From Sciurus carolinensis (taxonomy: Eukaryota; Chordata; Mammalia; Rodentia; Sciuridae), in NCBI RefSeq assembly GCF_902686445.1, contig NC_062219.1:150146057-150210056 (forward strand): 64,000 nucleotides of DNA. The letters are read 5' to 3'. The notes under the pieces were generated by a model. The model saw nothing but the letters and a program-made list of their open reading frames with translations, did no database searches and was not told the origin of the DNA. The translations under genes were made by a program, and so were the position numbers. Shown here piece after piece: positions 44,878-57,645 of this stretch (its first letter is position 1; each line of letters starts with the position of its first letter).

Positions 44878-47800
44878 CTAACTGATGTTTAGGTATGTGA
44901 ATCAATTCTGGATTACCTATGTCTGTGGTTGGTTTCATTATTACGGAGTAGTGGGAGTTTAAGGAAATTAATAATTTGTTTTTGTTAATCAAATATGGAC
45001 TAAAATAGCAAATATAATTGATATAAAATAGGTATAAAAGTAGATCATGTATAACATACAGAGATTATTGAAAAAGGTACAGAGAAAATCAAATCAAAAT
45101 TAGCTCTCAGTTGCCAATTACAGATGTTTGTACTATTTGGCAAGGAACAGCTATGTGGGTAGTCCCTCGAAGATCTTTTACTGTGAATTGCAAATAATTC
45201 CATAGTAAAACTTCATAAAGGCTCAGGGAAGTTAGCTGTTAGTGCTTAGTGCTTCTTTTCAAACTTTTTGGTTTTGAAGGAAAAAGGGGATTCAAAAACT
45301 TTTGGATAAAGTATTAGAAAATAGTGCCTGCTGGCCTCTCATTTCAAAGAGTGAAACTTAGAGGAGAAATGATGTTATTCCCTAAAATTTGGGACAGTTG
45401 ATTGTTATCACGAATGCATGGAAACATGATATGATTAGAATCATGGAAAGCAATGAAACTTTCCCTGCAAATACTAGAATGCGTACATTCCAGGGATGTG
45501 TTCTTCAAGTAAACCATTTTTGTAGGTTCCACTGTTTGCCCAGTAACGCTTTGGTTATTGCTTTTGAATTATTTCCTTCGGAGATACTGGTAAATTATTT
45601 TTGGTGTGGTCGTTGGTGGCAAATCTTCATATTTTGAGAATACATTTAATGTTTGAAATAGTCACATAGTCACAGGTCTTTTGAGGCCAAGGTACATGAT
45701 ATGTTGAACAGTGCTATTTTAGTTACAGAATTCACCAGTCTCTAGCCTGAAATAAAGGCACAGTCTTCTAAAGTGGCTACTTCAGGGATCACTCCCATTC
45801 AGATATGACTGTGGTAGATACAGTTGTGTTGGGTACAGTTTGTAGTCACCTGCTATGAATGATAGTACATGTATTTGGTTAGTTGGGGAAAAAGTTCATC
45901 CCAAGGATGCTGACCGAGGCTCTAGCTCATTAACCTGAGAATAATCTGTGCGATGCATATTAAGTATTTGTGGACAAGCTTGGCTAAGTCAGAACTTTGT
46001 GTACTTTGGGTACCCATCATTTCAGAAAACAGTCATTTAAAATTGCTGACTGTTAAAATTCTTGATAGTTTCCTTGTACAGTTGCATATAGTTCAGTGAA
46101 TGCTCTCTGAACCCATCATGTGTCACAGGGCAGAGTTCTAGGAGGTGCAGAGATGTGAAGTGAACTGTCTGTGGATTCCAGCAGACAAGTTTATTCTTTT
46201 TTGGCAAAGGAAAAGCTTTCATGTTCCACATCAAATGTTTGAAGTTATTTTAGTAAATCTCTGGCTCATTTTTTCATTATTTTTATAGTATGGGGGAGCC
46301 AGGGTCTACTGTTTTAAAGACTTATAAATACTTTTCAATAATGTCAAGTGAGAATATAGCATCTTGTGTTTGAATTAAGGAAAATTTCTCTTTTCAGAGA
46401 CAAATACTGGTTTATTGGTATAGAAGATATTATAATTGAATGATTAATATAGAATGTTCTGGCCATTTAATTTGAAGTAACTCTAAATTTTTGTAACCGG
46501 GGTCAATGGGATATATTTGATTGATATATGGAAAAATTTGCTCAAGAACTACATCCAAGGACCACACCAGTGAACAGAATTTGAGGGATGTTCGAGCTAC
46601 CCTTTTGTGTTTGGACTTGGGGTTAGAGAAATCTTGCTTGCCTCAGATAAAGTATAAGTATGAATCGTTTTTAAGAAGTGACAGATTTTGCCTCCTTATG
46701 TCAGTTTTCTTTAAGAATTGGCAATCATGACATTTCACATTAATATCTTGTTTACCTTTATAATAAAATATAGTATTATGTTAATTTTGTGGAAAGTGAA
46801 CAAGCTTCTAAAGTACAACCAGTTGAGAAACTTGGGCATGTTGTGCTTCTGTTGGGCAGGTGGCCGTTCTCAGCACAGGGAGGGTGTTTGTATACATCTT
46901 CAGGAGGGGCACCTGGTTATAAGCCCTGTTAGGCGTTACTGTGTGGCGTTGCAGGGATCAGCTGAAATAACTGGCATGAGGTGCCTCTGTTTCAGCAGGA
47001 GATGGAGCCTGGAGAAGGAAGACTTCACCCAGCCAGTGCGTGCCTGAGGCGACCCTGGGCACAGGTGTCTGCCTGCAGAGTCTCGCCTCTAGTCTTCCTG
47101 CAAGCTGATGTTTTAAAGGCACTTCATATGGAAATCTGTCAGTGTAATAGCTTTATTGGAGTAGTGTGTGCTGCCCAATATTTTGAAATTTTGTCCTTTG
47201 TGAGAGACTTAGATTGTGACCCTTATTAGAAGGCCTTCAGTCCTGGGAGGGGACCTAGGGGCTCGTACTATCACAGTGTGCACTGCAGGAGCATGCTCAG
47301 TTTATTAGTCTCATTGCTGAGTCAGGAGCTGGAAGTGAGCTTTTTAGTTACAGATAGCAGTGTCATCTGAGAGCTACCAGGTCCTTTCCCATCTCCCTAA
47401 TCATAAATACAAAGTCATCGCCAGTGGACACATACACGGACAAGTCTCGATTTTTAAATTCTTCTTGACCCTCTTGTGGAAATTGGGGGAAAAAAATCAG
47501 CTTATCTTAGTACAGTGCTGTTAACTTGATCTTTAAACTTCCTTTACCTTCACCATGATTATATTATATCATGTCATACAGTCTGTAAACTCCTTCTGTA
47601 TCTGTTGCAAATTTTATATAGCATGTTCCTGAGGATAAAGGCAAGACTTCATTAATGCAGGTTTAAAAAAAAACTATTTAAAAATATTCTGACATTTTAG
47701 GTTTGACTTAAGGTTATACCATATGTAATAGTAATGAGTATTTACAATGAGGTATTTAGTTTTGTGTTGAATAGTACATTAAAAAAAGATGTAACCCAGA

Positions 47801-47949
47801 GTACACTTGCAGAAATTCTTTCTGTAGTCAGTAGGTGATACCTTATGAGATTCGTGGATCCATATGGTGTTATAAAGGAAATATGTGTATAGAGTCTGTA
47901 ATAGTCAGCTTATAGATGTAGTTGAATCTTAGCATTATCGTATTAAAAT
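44878..47949. other. CDKAL1: Unique intronic stretch
   Basis: Three kilobases with no young repeat I recognise and no gene. Frames are short and random. Confidence 0.5.
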
Positions 47950-48140
47950 TTTTTTTGGTGAATTGTAGTTATGCATGACAGTAGGCTTCTTCATGGTGTC
48001 TTCTCACCTGCACAGACCGTAATCTGGTCTCGTCCTTAACTCGTACCTATCCCTCACTTCCCCTTGATTCCCATCTTCTGTGCTCTGCTGCCTCCTTTCC
48101 ATTTTCATGAGATTTTTTTTCCCCTCCCTTTTCTTTCTAG
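47950..48140 (-). repeat. Sciurid L1 3' end
   Basis: 'gttatgcatgacagtaggc', 'ttttcatgagatttttttt' and 'ctttctagcttctgaat' read as reversed L1 3' UTR. Confidence 0.55.
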
Positions 48141-49801
48141 CTTCTGAATCTTAACAGTATTCTAAGGCTTAAATGTTAAGCATAAAAGGGGTATATAAAG
48201 AGAAATAAAATCTTTCCTACATTAAAATAGGAGCTGTATCTGCTGATGTGTAAAATGCCCTTATGTGGGTATTCAAGCTAAATTTAAAAGCTCTTAATGT
48301 ATTTTGATTTCTGTATTCTATTTCTATATTCTGTATCATATTTAGATCTCTGTAGATATATATAGAACAATGCTCTCTGTCTCCTGTGCGCGGGAAGATT
48401 GTAGACTCAAGATCGTTATTTAAAGCACTTGCTTAACTCTCAGGCAGCTCACTCACACCTCTCCTGGTTCCTGCGAGTGATCCTACATTAACTTTTATGA
48501 ACTAAGATGATTGTTCATAAGCCTCATGTAGTTCTAGTTCTTGTCCCCTGTTACTTTAGGTAGAAAGTTGGGAATTTTATTCCGAGCTGCCCGGTGTGAG
48601 GATCTGACCACGCAGGGTAGTGGAAGTGGACACCGTTCCAGGAGCTGACTGCCATCGCAGTAGAATCATGGTGGGGCCTTTCTGACAGTTTTCTCCAACT
48701 TCTAAGGAGAAAAGTCTTTGAGGGGTTTTATGTTCCCAGATGACAAAAATAAATCGCTTCACAATATTGGAATCTGGGGAGGGAAAGTTATTTGGAGATA
48801 TCTAAATATGGAATGCAACTTTTCTGGCATGTGGCACTGTGGCCTGTCTAATAGACAACTGGGGTTAAAGGTCGGTGCATGAACTAGACAGCCTCTTTTT
48901 GACCAGACCTTGTCTTACAGGTGAATGACATTTGGGAATCCTGAACTGGAGTTCTGGAATGGCTAGCCTGAGCCAGGAAAAGTCCCTTTGTGATCTCAGA
49001 AGGAATTGAGTTAAGAGGATTGCTCTTCACACCACATTTCTGTCTTGTTGAGGAAAGTAGGTTGGAAATAGTGGCAAAGCAAAAAAAAGATGGTTGTTGT
49101 GGAAGATGAGCAGCAATTTATGGAGGTTAAAATACATTTTTAAAAGTGAAAATTCTGGAGAACAGACTTGATTTTCTAAATAAAACCAAAGATTGCAATG
49201 AAAATGAATGTAAGAAAATTAGAGTATGGTATGTTTGTGTGTTGTGTGTTAATGATTGACTCCTTCATTTGGAAGGATGTGGGCAAATGTAACTGAAAAA
49301 CCATTTATACAGTTGGGTCTTAAAATGCTGCAGTTCACCAGGCCATTGACATACATAGTTGATTGCCATGTGATACGTAACTTTGTGGAGAACTCGCTAT
49401 TGCCCTTGTGGTCTCAGGTGTAAATACACCTAGCAGAAGTGTAATAACATTGTTAGGTCCCTGCAGATAGAGCCGAATGGAAACATTTCTAGAGGAGAAT
49501 GCTGTGGTAAAGATACAGCATAGATTTATTGGCATATTGTGACCAGTATTTTTCCTAATCTTTAAAAAGATTTTAAGAATTTTTTTTAAAAACACCTTAA
49601 ATATAGTTTACGTCAGATTTACATAGAAATATACCATTTTTTCTGTAAGACATTATAAGGACATTATTTAAAAATGAGTCCAGGATGACACAGAAATGTG
49701 AGAAAGTGGTTTTCCATAATGTAAGGAGTTACATTTTATATTCTAAAAACTGAATATGATTCAAGTTCCTATAATCAGATCTATATTGAAAATTTTGTTT
49801 T
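48141..49801. other. CDKAL1: Unique intronic stretch
   Basis: No gene, RNA or repeat recognised. Confidence 0.45.
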
Positions 49802-49968
49802 AGTTTTTTTTAGTACTAGGGATTGAATCCAGGAGTGCTTTACTACTGAGCTACATCCCCAGCCCTTTGGAGATGGAGTCTTGCTAAGTTGCTGAAGCTA
49901 GTCTTGAACTTGGTGATCCTCCCGCTTCAGCTTCCTGTGTGACTGGGGCTCACTACCACGCCCAGCCT
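49802..49968 (-). repeat. B1-ID SINE
   Basis: 'tagtactagggattgaatcc', 'gagtcttgctaagttgctga', 'ctactgagctacatcccc' in reverse. Confidence 0.85.
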
Positions 49969-51227
49969 AAATTTTAATAAAGTTTTCGTGCTTTTTCAGT
50001 TTTCACACTAGTAGGGTTCTGGGAAAAGTTCATCTTTTTATTTTTTGTGAACTTGAAGAGCATTTTTTTTATCCTGGTCAAGTTTGCCTGACCTTTTCTG
50101 TCCCTCACACTGCTGGTTTTGTAGCTGTTGTGTAGCATTAAACTGTATTGCGGTGTCTAGTCCTTTAAAAATTTGCTGACCTTCTGATATTGAGCAACCT
50201 AAAACATGTTCTTATATTTTTCGAATTTTTGTGTAAATTGACATGCCCGTAGATTTTCAGAAACTTGATATTTAATCACTTCAAATTGCCCTTGGAGATT
50301 TCATAGAACCTTATTTTGGATAGTTCGTTTAGAATGGGCCTGTGTTTAAATTTCAGTTTTAAGAAAATGAACAGATAAGTTTCCATGAGAGCTGTATTTA
50401 AAAATTATTTTATATTGTTCTCTTTAATTTTGGGGGACCAGGCACCCTCTGGGACGATGACAATTGAACATGAGAAACTGCCGTCTTTTCTGGCATTCAG
50501 TTTAAAATGAAATGGTTTGGATTGAAGACATTTTTAGCTCTTGAACAGAAGATGGCAGTATTGTGCCACATGATCACTGCCACAGTCTGTACTGTTGTCT
50601 GTGAAGTGAATTTCATGTCACAAGTAGTCCTATAGTAAATTATCAGAGGTTGTTAGATTAATGCTTTATTTTTCTGCTTTATTGATTTTGTTTTTCCTCC
50701 TGAAAATTTTGGCAACACTTAACATAAGAATTGGACAAATTTATTTCTTTAGAGGCAGCCTGATCCTATGCAGATACCAGCTGCCATACGTGGGGTAGAA
50801 GCCAGATATGGGAGGATGCAGTCATTGCTCACTGCATGACTCTTCTGCTGCTCTCTTGCCTGACTGCTTGCCCTAGAGCTGGTCAGGGCACTGTTCATAT
50901 GAACGTACTAAGGCCGGGCTCTTGAGTCTGAGGACAGTATTTGTTCCTTTACCACTGTGTTACTTTCACACATAGGAATAAAAGTAATCTTGCATAGGGT
51001 TCGACTTGAGTAGCTCATTAACCCTCAGAAGCACTAATATATTCAGGTGAAGAGGTTTAAAAGTCTGACAGAATGGATCAAGCTGTACTTTAAAGTGCCA
51101 GCCTTCCCTACTAATGTGAGTTTGGTGACTAATTTGAGGGATGATTTGACCATCAAGCATCTGTGGGAACTTGCTTTTGCTTCTGCCTTCACAGCTTGGT
51201 GATGCTCAAATGTAGGAGTTTTTTAAG
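49969..51227. other. CDKAL1: Unique intronic stretch with a CTCF-like motif
   Basis: No gene. ACAGAAGATGGCAGTA at 50545-50560 fits the CTCF core at 14 of 16 positions by eye. Confidence 0.4.
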
Positions 51228-51422
51228 ATTTTTTCTTTTTGTACAAGGGGTCGAACCCAGGGGTTGCTTAACCACTGAGCCACATCTCCAGCCCCCCCTC
51301 CTTTTTTTAATTGAGGTGAAATGAGGTCTCACTAAATTGCTGAGGATGACTTTGGACTTGTGATCCTCTTGCCTCAGTCTCCCAAGCCACTGGAATTATA
51401 AGTGTGCACCACCACACCCAAC
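51228..51422 (-). repeat. B1-ID SINE (MEN type)
   Basis: 'gtacaaggggtcgaacccag', 'ccactgagccacatctccag', 'gcctcagtctcccaagccac' in reverse. Confidence 0.85.
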
Positions 51423-51719
51423 TTCTAAGAATCTTCGTTAGTGTCCTAGACTTCAGTTCCTATATGTGTCATAGCTATGGCGATTTAAGGGCCTTTTATT
51501 GATAATTGTGACTAGATGTGATTTTGCCGCCTCTGATGATTTCAGTACCAACTCCTTGCTGCAGTTCTGCTTGCTCAGTTGCCACGCAGCTCTTTCCCCT
51601 GGTTTAGAGATAACTCTTCCTCTAATCCCTTTCTTAGGGTAATTTATCTGTTACATTTTCTTTCTTATGGTGAGTTTTTTGTCTTGCTCATTGTTACCTT
51701 TGACACTTGAGAGACACTG

Positions 51720-51910
51720 TTGCTCAGTGTGAAGAGCAGATGTCAGCCAGTTAATACTAAGCCAGACTGAAAAACCAGCTACTGCCATCGATTAGCTACG
51801 TAACTTTGGGCAGATGACAGTGTCGTGCCTCAGCATCCTTACTACATGAAGACAGCGGCCCTCGGAAGAGTGAGTGAGTCGGTGTATGTGGTGGTCATTG
51901 TCTGGTACTG
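51720..51910 (+). repeat. MIR SINE
   Basis: 'gtgaagagcagatgtcagcc', 'gattagctacgtaactttgg', 'gcctcagcatccttactac' match MIR in sense. Confidence 0.65.
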
Positions 51911-54900
51911 CTGGCGTCACTAAACATGGCACCCCACACAAGATTGATGTGGGCTTTAGTAAGCAAGTAAAAACACTTACTGAAATATAATGTATGGAAG
52001 TAACTTTGATTTTACTTTGTAACAGTGAAAGATTGATGTATATCCAAGAGGTTAAATGTGTGGTGAGAGTCCCTTGTGTTCAGTAGCATTCTCTTCAGGT
52101 CTGCGCAGCCTTGACATGTTTTGGATAAGACCCTTACACCATCACTTTTCCTGACAGACTACAAATTATATGTAATCAGAAGTCTAGCTTAATCCATTTT
52201 GATTAAATTGGAAGCAGTGATTTTTGTTTTCAATTTAATGGGATTGAATTTATTAGAAATGTTGATGTTCTTTTAAAATTAATAAAATAAGTTTATATAT
52301 TTCCTTTTGTGTGTGTCCTGTACCCTCCCAGAAAGGGAAATGGTCTGGAGCATTTCTTGTATTCAACACTTGAGTTATTTTCTGTGGTTGGTAAAAGGCA
52401 CAGTAGAAAGGTGGGAATGAGAATGACAAATTTTCTCATTTTCCTTTTTATTTCTAAGGGAATAAAACAAATCTAAGGGCCTTCAAAATGGAATTTTCAT
52501 CCACTCAGACACAGGGGAAGGATATAGTCCCTAGAAAAGATCCATAATACTGTTTGCTTCTGAGTGTGAGCGCCCAACCCTCCTAAAGGTGGAAAAGAGC
52601 TTTGGGGTCCTTATCTTAGGATGTTATTTCAGTTTTTCCAGTAAATCACATTGAGTTTGCCTATTTCCATGTCTTTGCTGTGCTTTTTAAAGATGTACTG
52701 TGAAGAAGTTCAGGCCAGTCAATCGACCAAATACATTTTGGAGTTAGTGTCTAATGACTGCCTTTGATCCTGCGGTTGGGCTTCACGGGAGATGAGCTTA
52801 CAGCCGCCCGCTGGCTCTCCTCCCTCTGGTGTGTTCAGTAATCATTTTGCTGTCGTCTTCATGTGATGATGTCTTTCTGATCTTTTGGAGTTATTGTGAG
52901 ACTTAAAGATGAAATCATTTTATTTTAACCTTGATTTAAAAACCTAGAGAAAGATTTGATGGCTATAATTTGAGTAAAATTCATAATAACAGTTGAGTGA
53001 AAGCTAACGATAGGTCATTGGGAATATTTTTTCCTTTCCATGTGAATTGTTAGCTAGTTGACAAAAATGAGCTCTGAGAATGTTCTACAATAAATGTTAT
53101 GGTCTAATTACCCTGTTCAGGAAATCACTGAAAACGTGGAAGTGGGAGATGCTGGAAAGGGTGTATGGACGACAGCATGAGATGAAATTAAGGCAGAGGC
53201 GCTGCAGGGAGAGGATTTGAAGCTTGTCAGTCCTATTCCATTTGTAGCAGCTGTTTGTGACTTAGCAAGGTGTAAGTCATACGCAAGCCGTAAATAAGGA
53301 CTTTTTTCTTTTTTTAAAGAAAAGACTAGTTTTTCATGAATTTTTATTTCCCCTCAACATAGGTAGGAACACTGTATTGAATAAAAATTTTTGCATCTGT
53401 AAAGTGTAACTAGCTATGTGAATGCAGTCGGTGTTTGCATATTCATGTGGTAGCTTAAACATAAACATCTTTCCTTGCCAAATGTATAAAAAAAATTGTA
53501 AAAACAATAAAACTATTTTGCAAAATCTTACGCAATACAGAAATGTGTGCATTACTTGGAACATAATTATGATTTGGCTCATTACATAAATCTAATGAAT
53601 TTAATGTTGGAAATTAAAAACAGGCGGTTTTAACTGAGGGAGGTTTGCATAACATTTTCTGAATCTATTTCTTTAAGATGGGATGATAGTCTACCAACCT
53701 CATGATATTGAAGTGAAAACAAATGAGATAATACCATTTTGGAACATATTTATGGGTTAAAATAGCTAATGTTTATTAAGTTTAGATGCTATAAAATTAT
53801 AAACAAGTTTTTGAATTCCTTGCTCTCCTATTTTTCTGCACATTAGATATTTTTGAACTTACCTCAGTGCCTAACTATACCAAAAGATGGCACTGTTGAC
53901 TCATGTTAAATATTTTAATTTGCTTTTTGATGAAAAAAATGTGTTGGATGCCTTATCTGCAAATGTCTTAAATTGAGGTTATATTTTTTACATTTAATTT
54001 TCTGATTTGTAAATGGATCTTTAATTCATGTACGGTTTCCTAGGACTTTTATTTTTATTTTGAGATGGTCGGGAAATTCAGTTATTTAACAATCATTTTG
54101 TAGATGTAAACTCCTGTTTAATCCAGCATAATTAATGGTAAAACCTTGTCTTAATGTGACAGCTAATGTGTCATGGAAAACATAGTTGCTTTTGTGTAGC
54201 CAAACCATTAATTTTTTTAAGCCTCTAAAAACAATCCAGAGATTAAAACATAACAGCCATAAATAAATGATTTGTGTGGCTTTTAGGTCACACACCTAGG
54301 TTCATCCATTTTGGAAAGTGATTTCATATTAACATACCTTTGAAAATTTAGCAAAACCTTTCAGTGCTTGAGTTTCCTCTGGTAGTTGTGTGATAAAAGG
54401 AGAACCTAGGTTCTGTGAATAGCTTTTCTAGGTGAGAAATGCAAGAATTAGATAATATGAATTTGACTTGAAGTGAGGATTATTTGTACAGCAGGATGTG
54501 GAATCCATCTCTCAACCTCCTGATGGCTGGTTCTTAGAGCTTGTTACATCCAATACAGTTTGTGACCCAAGCTGGATAATACAAGTAGAATATTTTCATG
54601 TCCAGCACTATCTACATGTTTTTCCACTATAAACAGCATTTCCCAGTGATTTTTTTTTTTTCCAGAAAGAGAAAAGCACAAATCACTATTTGCATAAAAT
54701 TCTTGGCTCTGGTATTGGGGTTAAGGTTAGAGATGCAAGATACTCTAAGGTGTGCTTTCCTTGTGTATTCAGAAGTAGAGACTGCTTTGAGTCAGTATAA
54801 CTTGTACATTTAGCTTTTTCTCTAAAAATCATCTATTAGGATACAATGCCTTGGAAATGGCTTACATCTCATCTCATGAAAAGCCCATCCTCCTACCTCT

Positions 54901-57041
54901 GAAGGGCTGCCTCAGTTATCACGTGCTTGGGGGACATGAAGACACACTTGGCAGTGAGGTGGTGGTTTTTCGTGCATGGAGCGTGTGTGCTTAGATTGAA
55001 ATGTTCACTCTCCTTGCCGCTTTTGTTGATGTTAGTAACATGATACGTGTGTGATTTGTCTGAGTTGTTAAAAAAATGCATAATTAAAGGAGGATTTGAT
55101 TATTCAACAGTTCAGTAGCTGAAGACTGTCTTCTAGATGTTTTCTTCCAGTGTTTGACAGTGGTCCTGTGAGCTGTGGATAAAATGAAATATAGAAATTG
55201 TATTGTGACACTTGAGTACTTCAGAGGCCACATCTTCAGTGATTCCTCGTAGAGCTTAAATGGTGTTTTGATGGTTTAACAAACAAATCCGCTATTGTGC
55301 CTCTATTGAAGGTGTAAAATTCTATGGGTTTGGTAAATAACAAAGATGTATTCTCCTAGGTACCTTCATGTTTCCAGATTTTTGTAGGGAAATTAGAAAA
55401 AGCAAAAATATGCTCAAATTTTTAAAAAAAACAAAAAACAAAAAACACCCCTTTGTTTCTGGACAAATGGACAAAGACAGCTGAGTGTCTCAAAAATGTT
55501 TTCCACCCATTTCTCCCACCCCGCTCCCCTGTGCCTCCCCGGGTTCTGCACACTCCCTAGTTTGCATCTCAGGGTAGGAGTTGAATTGTAAAATGTGATG
55601 TTAGACTAGCAATATTTTTTTTTTACAAATAATACTAGTGATGAAAAGAAATCCAATCAAACAGCATTATATATTCCTCATGAAAAAGATCTATCTTGCA
55701 GATTTGGTCTGGCTCCTCTAGATGCTTTGTAATGATGTGCTAATTTATGCTGATGATCTTACCTCATGACCCTCTGTGTGGCCTAGATATGCTAATATGT
55801 TATAGCTTTTTAATTTCAATCATCTGTGTTGGTTGAATCTGCTTGTTAGTCCATAGTACCACTCACCAGTCTGTGTCAAGGACTGGAAAAGAACAAGAAA
55901 AATGTATCTCAGAATCAATTTCTTTAAGCATGCATTAGTAATGGAGGAAATTATAAAATAGACATAATTTTAATAAGACTTTTATGTCTGAACATTCATT
56001 GCAAATAGTAACTACTCCAAGTACTGTCAGCTTTTAATTAGGAAAGGGAGTTGGGTCATTGGTTTTATTAAGCAAGGGCTTATTAACATCTTCTGATTTA
56101 AAAAAAAAAATTCTTTTTTGTTTAATGTCAATGAGAAAATATCTCAAGAATGAAAGCTGGATGTCAGGCAGTTTTAAGAAAACCACTGCATTATGCCCAA
56201 TTTTTAAATTTCCTGAACTTTCAGGGTTCTGTGTCTAAAAATCCTCATGGTAGGAAAATGCAATATAATATGGAGTTGAGAAATTTAGGACCTTATGCGG
56301 AAATGGGATAAAGGAGACTGAGCCCTAAAACGGAGGAGAGAGCTCAAATATTTTAAAAATCATTAAAATGAAAATTCCACAAAAGTAATATTTCTTAAAT
56401 ATGACTAATTCCTTTCTTTCCTGATTCACACTGTTCCTTATAAATTATTTCTGTCCTTTCTATAGAAAATATGAATATTAAGAGGAATATTATTTCTTTA
56501 TCCTTCTTGGCCGTATATGAGGAAGTTGTAATACCACTTCTGTCTTGAGATTGTTGTCTCCCATTTTTGGGTCTAATTTTACTTTGAAAGACTTGATTCA
56601 CTCACGTATCAAACTTGGGACCATTTTTAAATTGGCATACCTGGCATGATGGAAGTGTTTCTGAAGACTCTCTGAGCCTGTGATTCTTGTTATCTAAAAT
56701 GAATTACAGAGTGGTGGTGATTAATAAGCAGTTGATAAATAATAACTATTGAAAATTAATGAATTCAAGTCCACCTGGGGGACACTAACAAAAAGTGTCA
56801 CGTCAATGTTTGAAACTTGAATCCTTGGAACAAACTTGGTATGCTAAAAAATTTGATTTAAATGAGTATTTAATCCATTTTAATCTTTTGCCACGTCTTT
56901 CAGTTTTATGTGTTTCTTTTCAGCACAACTTTTTTTGAGTATTAATTAGGAAGTGAGGCAAAGTAGGATATTTATCAGATGGCTTTTTTGGTAGGCAATG
57001 GAGTGATTTCATAAAGGGAGAGTAGGATTAGGAATTGCAGC
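51911..57041. other. CDKAL1: Five-kilobase unique intronic stretch
   Basis: No SINE, LTR or recognisable LINE over 5 kb, unlike the rest of the window. A second CTCF-like motif, CCAAAAGATGGCACTG, lies at 53880-53895. No gene or RNA recognised. Confidence 0.5.
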
Positions 57042-57054
57042 ATTTGGGGTCTTG

Positions 57055-57253
57055 CCAGGCATGGTGGCACATGCATGTGGTCCCAGCAGCTTGAGAGACG
57101 GAGGCAGGAGGATTGCCAGTTCAAAGCCAGCCTTGGCATCTTAGGCTCTAATCAACTTAGTGGGACCCTATCTCTAAAAACAAAAAGGGCCAGGGATGTG
57201 GCTCAGTGATTAATCACCCCTGGGTTCAATTCCTGCTGTGGGGTGGGGGGAAT
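57055..57253 (+). repeat. B1-ID SINE with 13-base target duplication
   Basis: Full element from 'ccaggcatggtggcacatgc' through 'gccagggatgtggctcagtg' to its tail. ATTTGGGGTCTTG is repeated exactly on both sides (57042-57054 and 57254-57266), so it is a clear insertion. Confidence 0.92.
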
Positions 57254-57419
57254 ATTTGGGGTCTTGATCCAGAGATCGCTTTGATTATTGGTCTTATCTA
57301 TCTTACTGTGAAATAATCCATTTTAACTCTCTCACAAGTGAGAAGGGCCACTGATATTTTCCCCTACACATTGTGTTAGGGGTAAAGCACTTTATAAAGA
57401 ATGTCAGGTGTGAAATCTT

Positions 57420-57645
57420 GAACGTTTCTAACCATCCCTCCCTATCCTGACCACCTTCCCCTGGACTCTTCCTTGATACCACTGTACTAGTGTCCTGGTC
57501 TCTTCCTTAGCACTTAGCATGCTCCTCTACAGCTGCTTATGTATTTGTCTCCTATTGGCCTTAACTTGAGGCCAGATGGTCCCTTTTTTCTTGTATACAT
57601 AGTACCTACATACCTACAGTATGTATTCAAGTAGGGTATTTTTAG
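57420..57645 (+). repeat. LINE-2-like 3' fragment
   Basis: 'gaccaccttcccctgg', 'cttagcacttagcatgctcc' and 'gtatttgtctcctattggcc' resemble L2 in sense. Weak to moderate. Confidence 0.45.
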
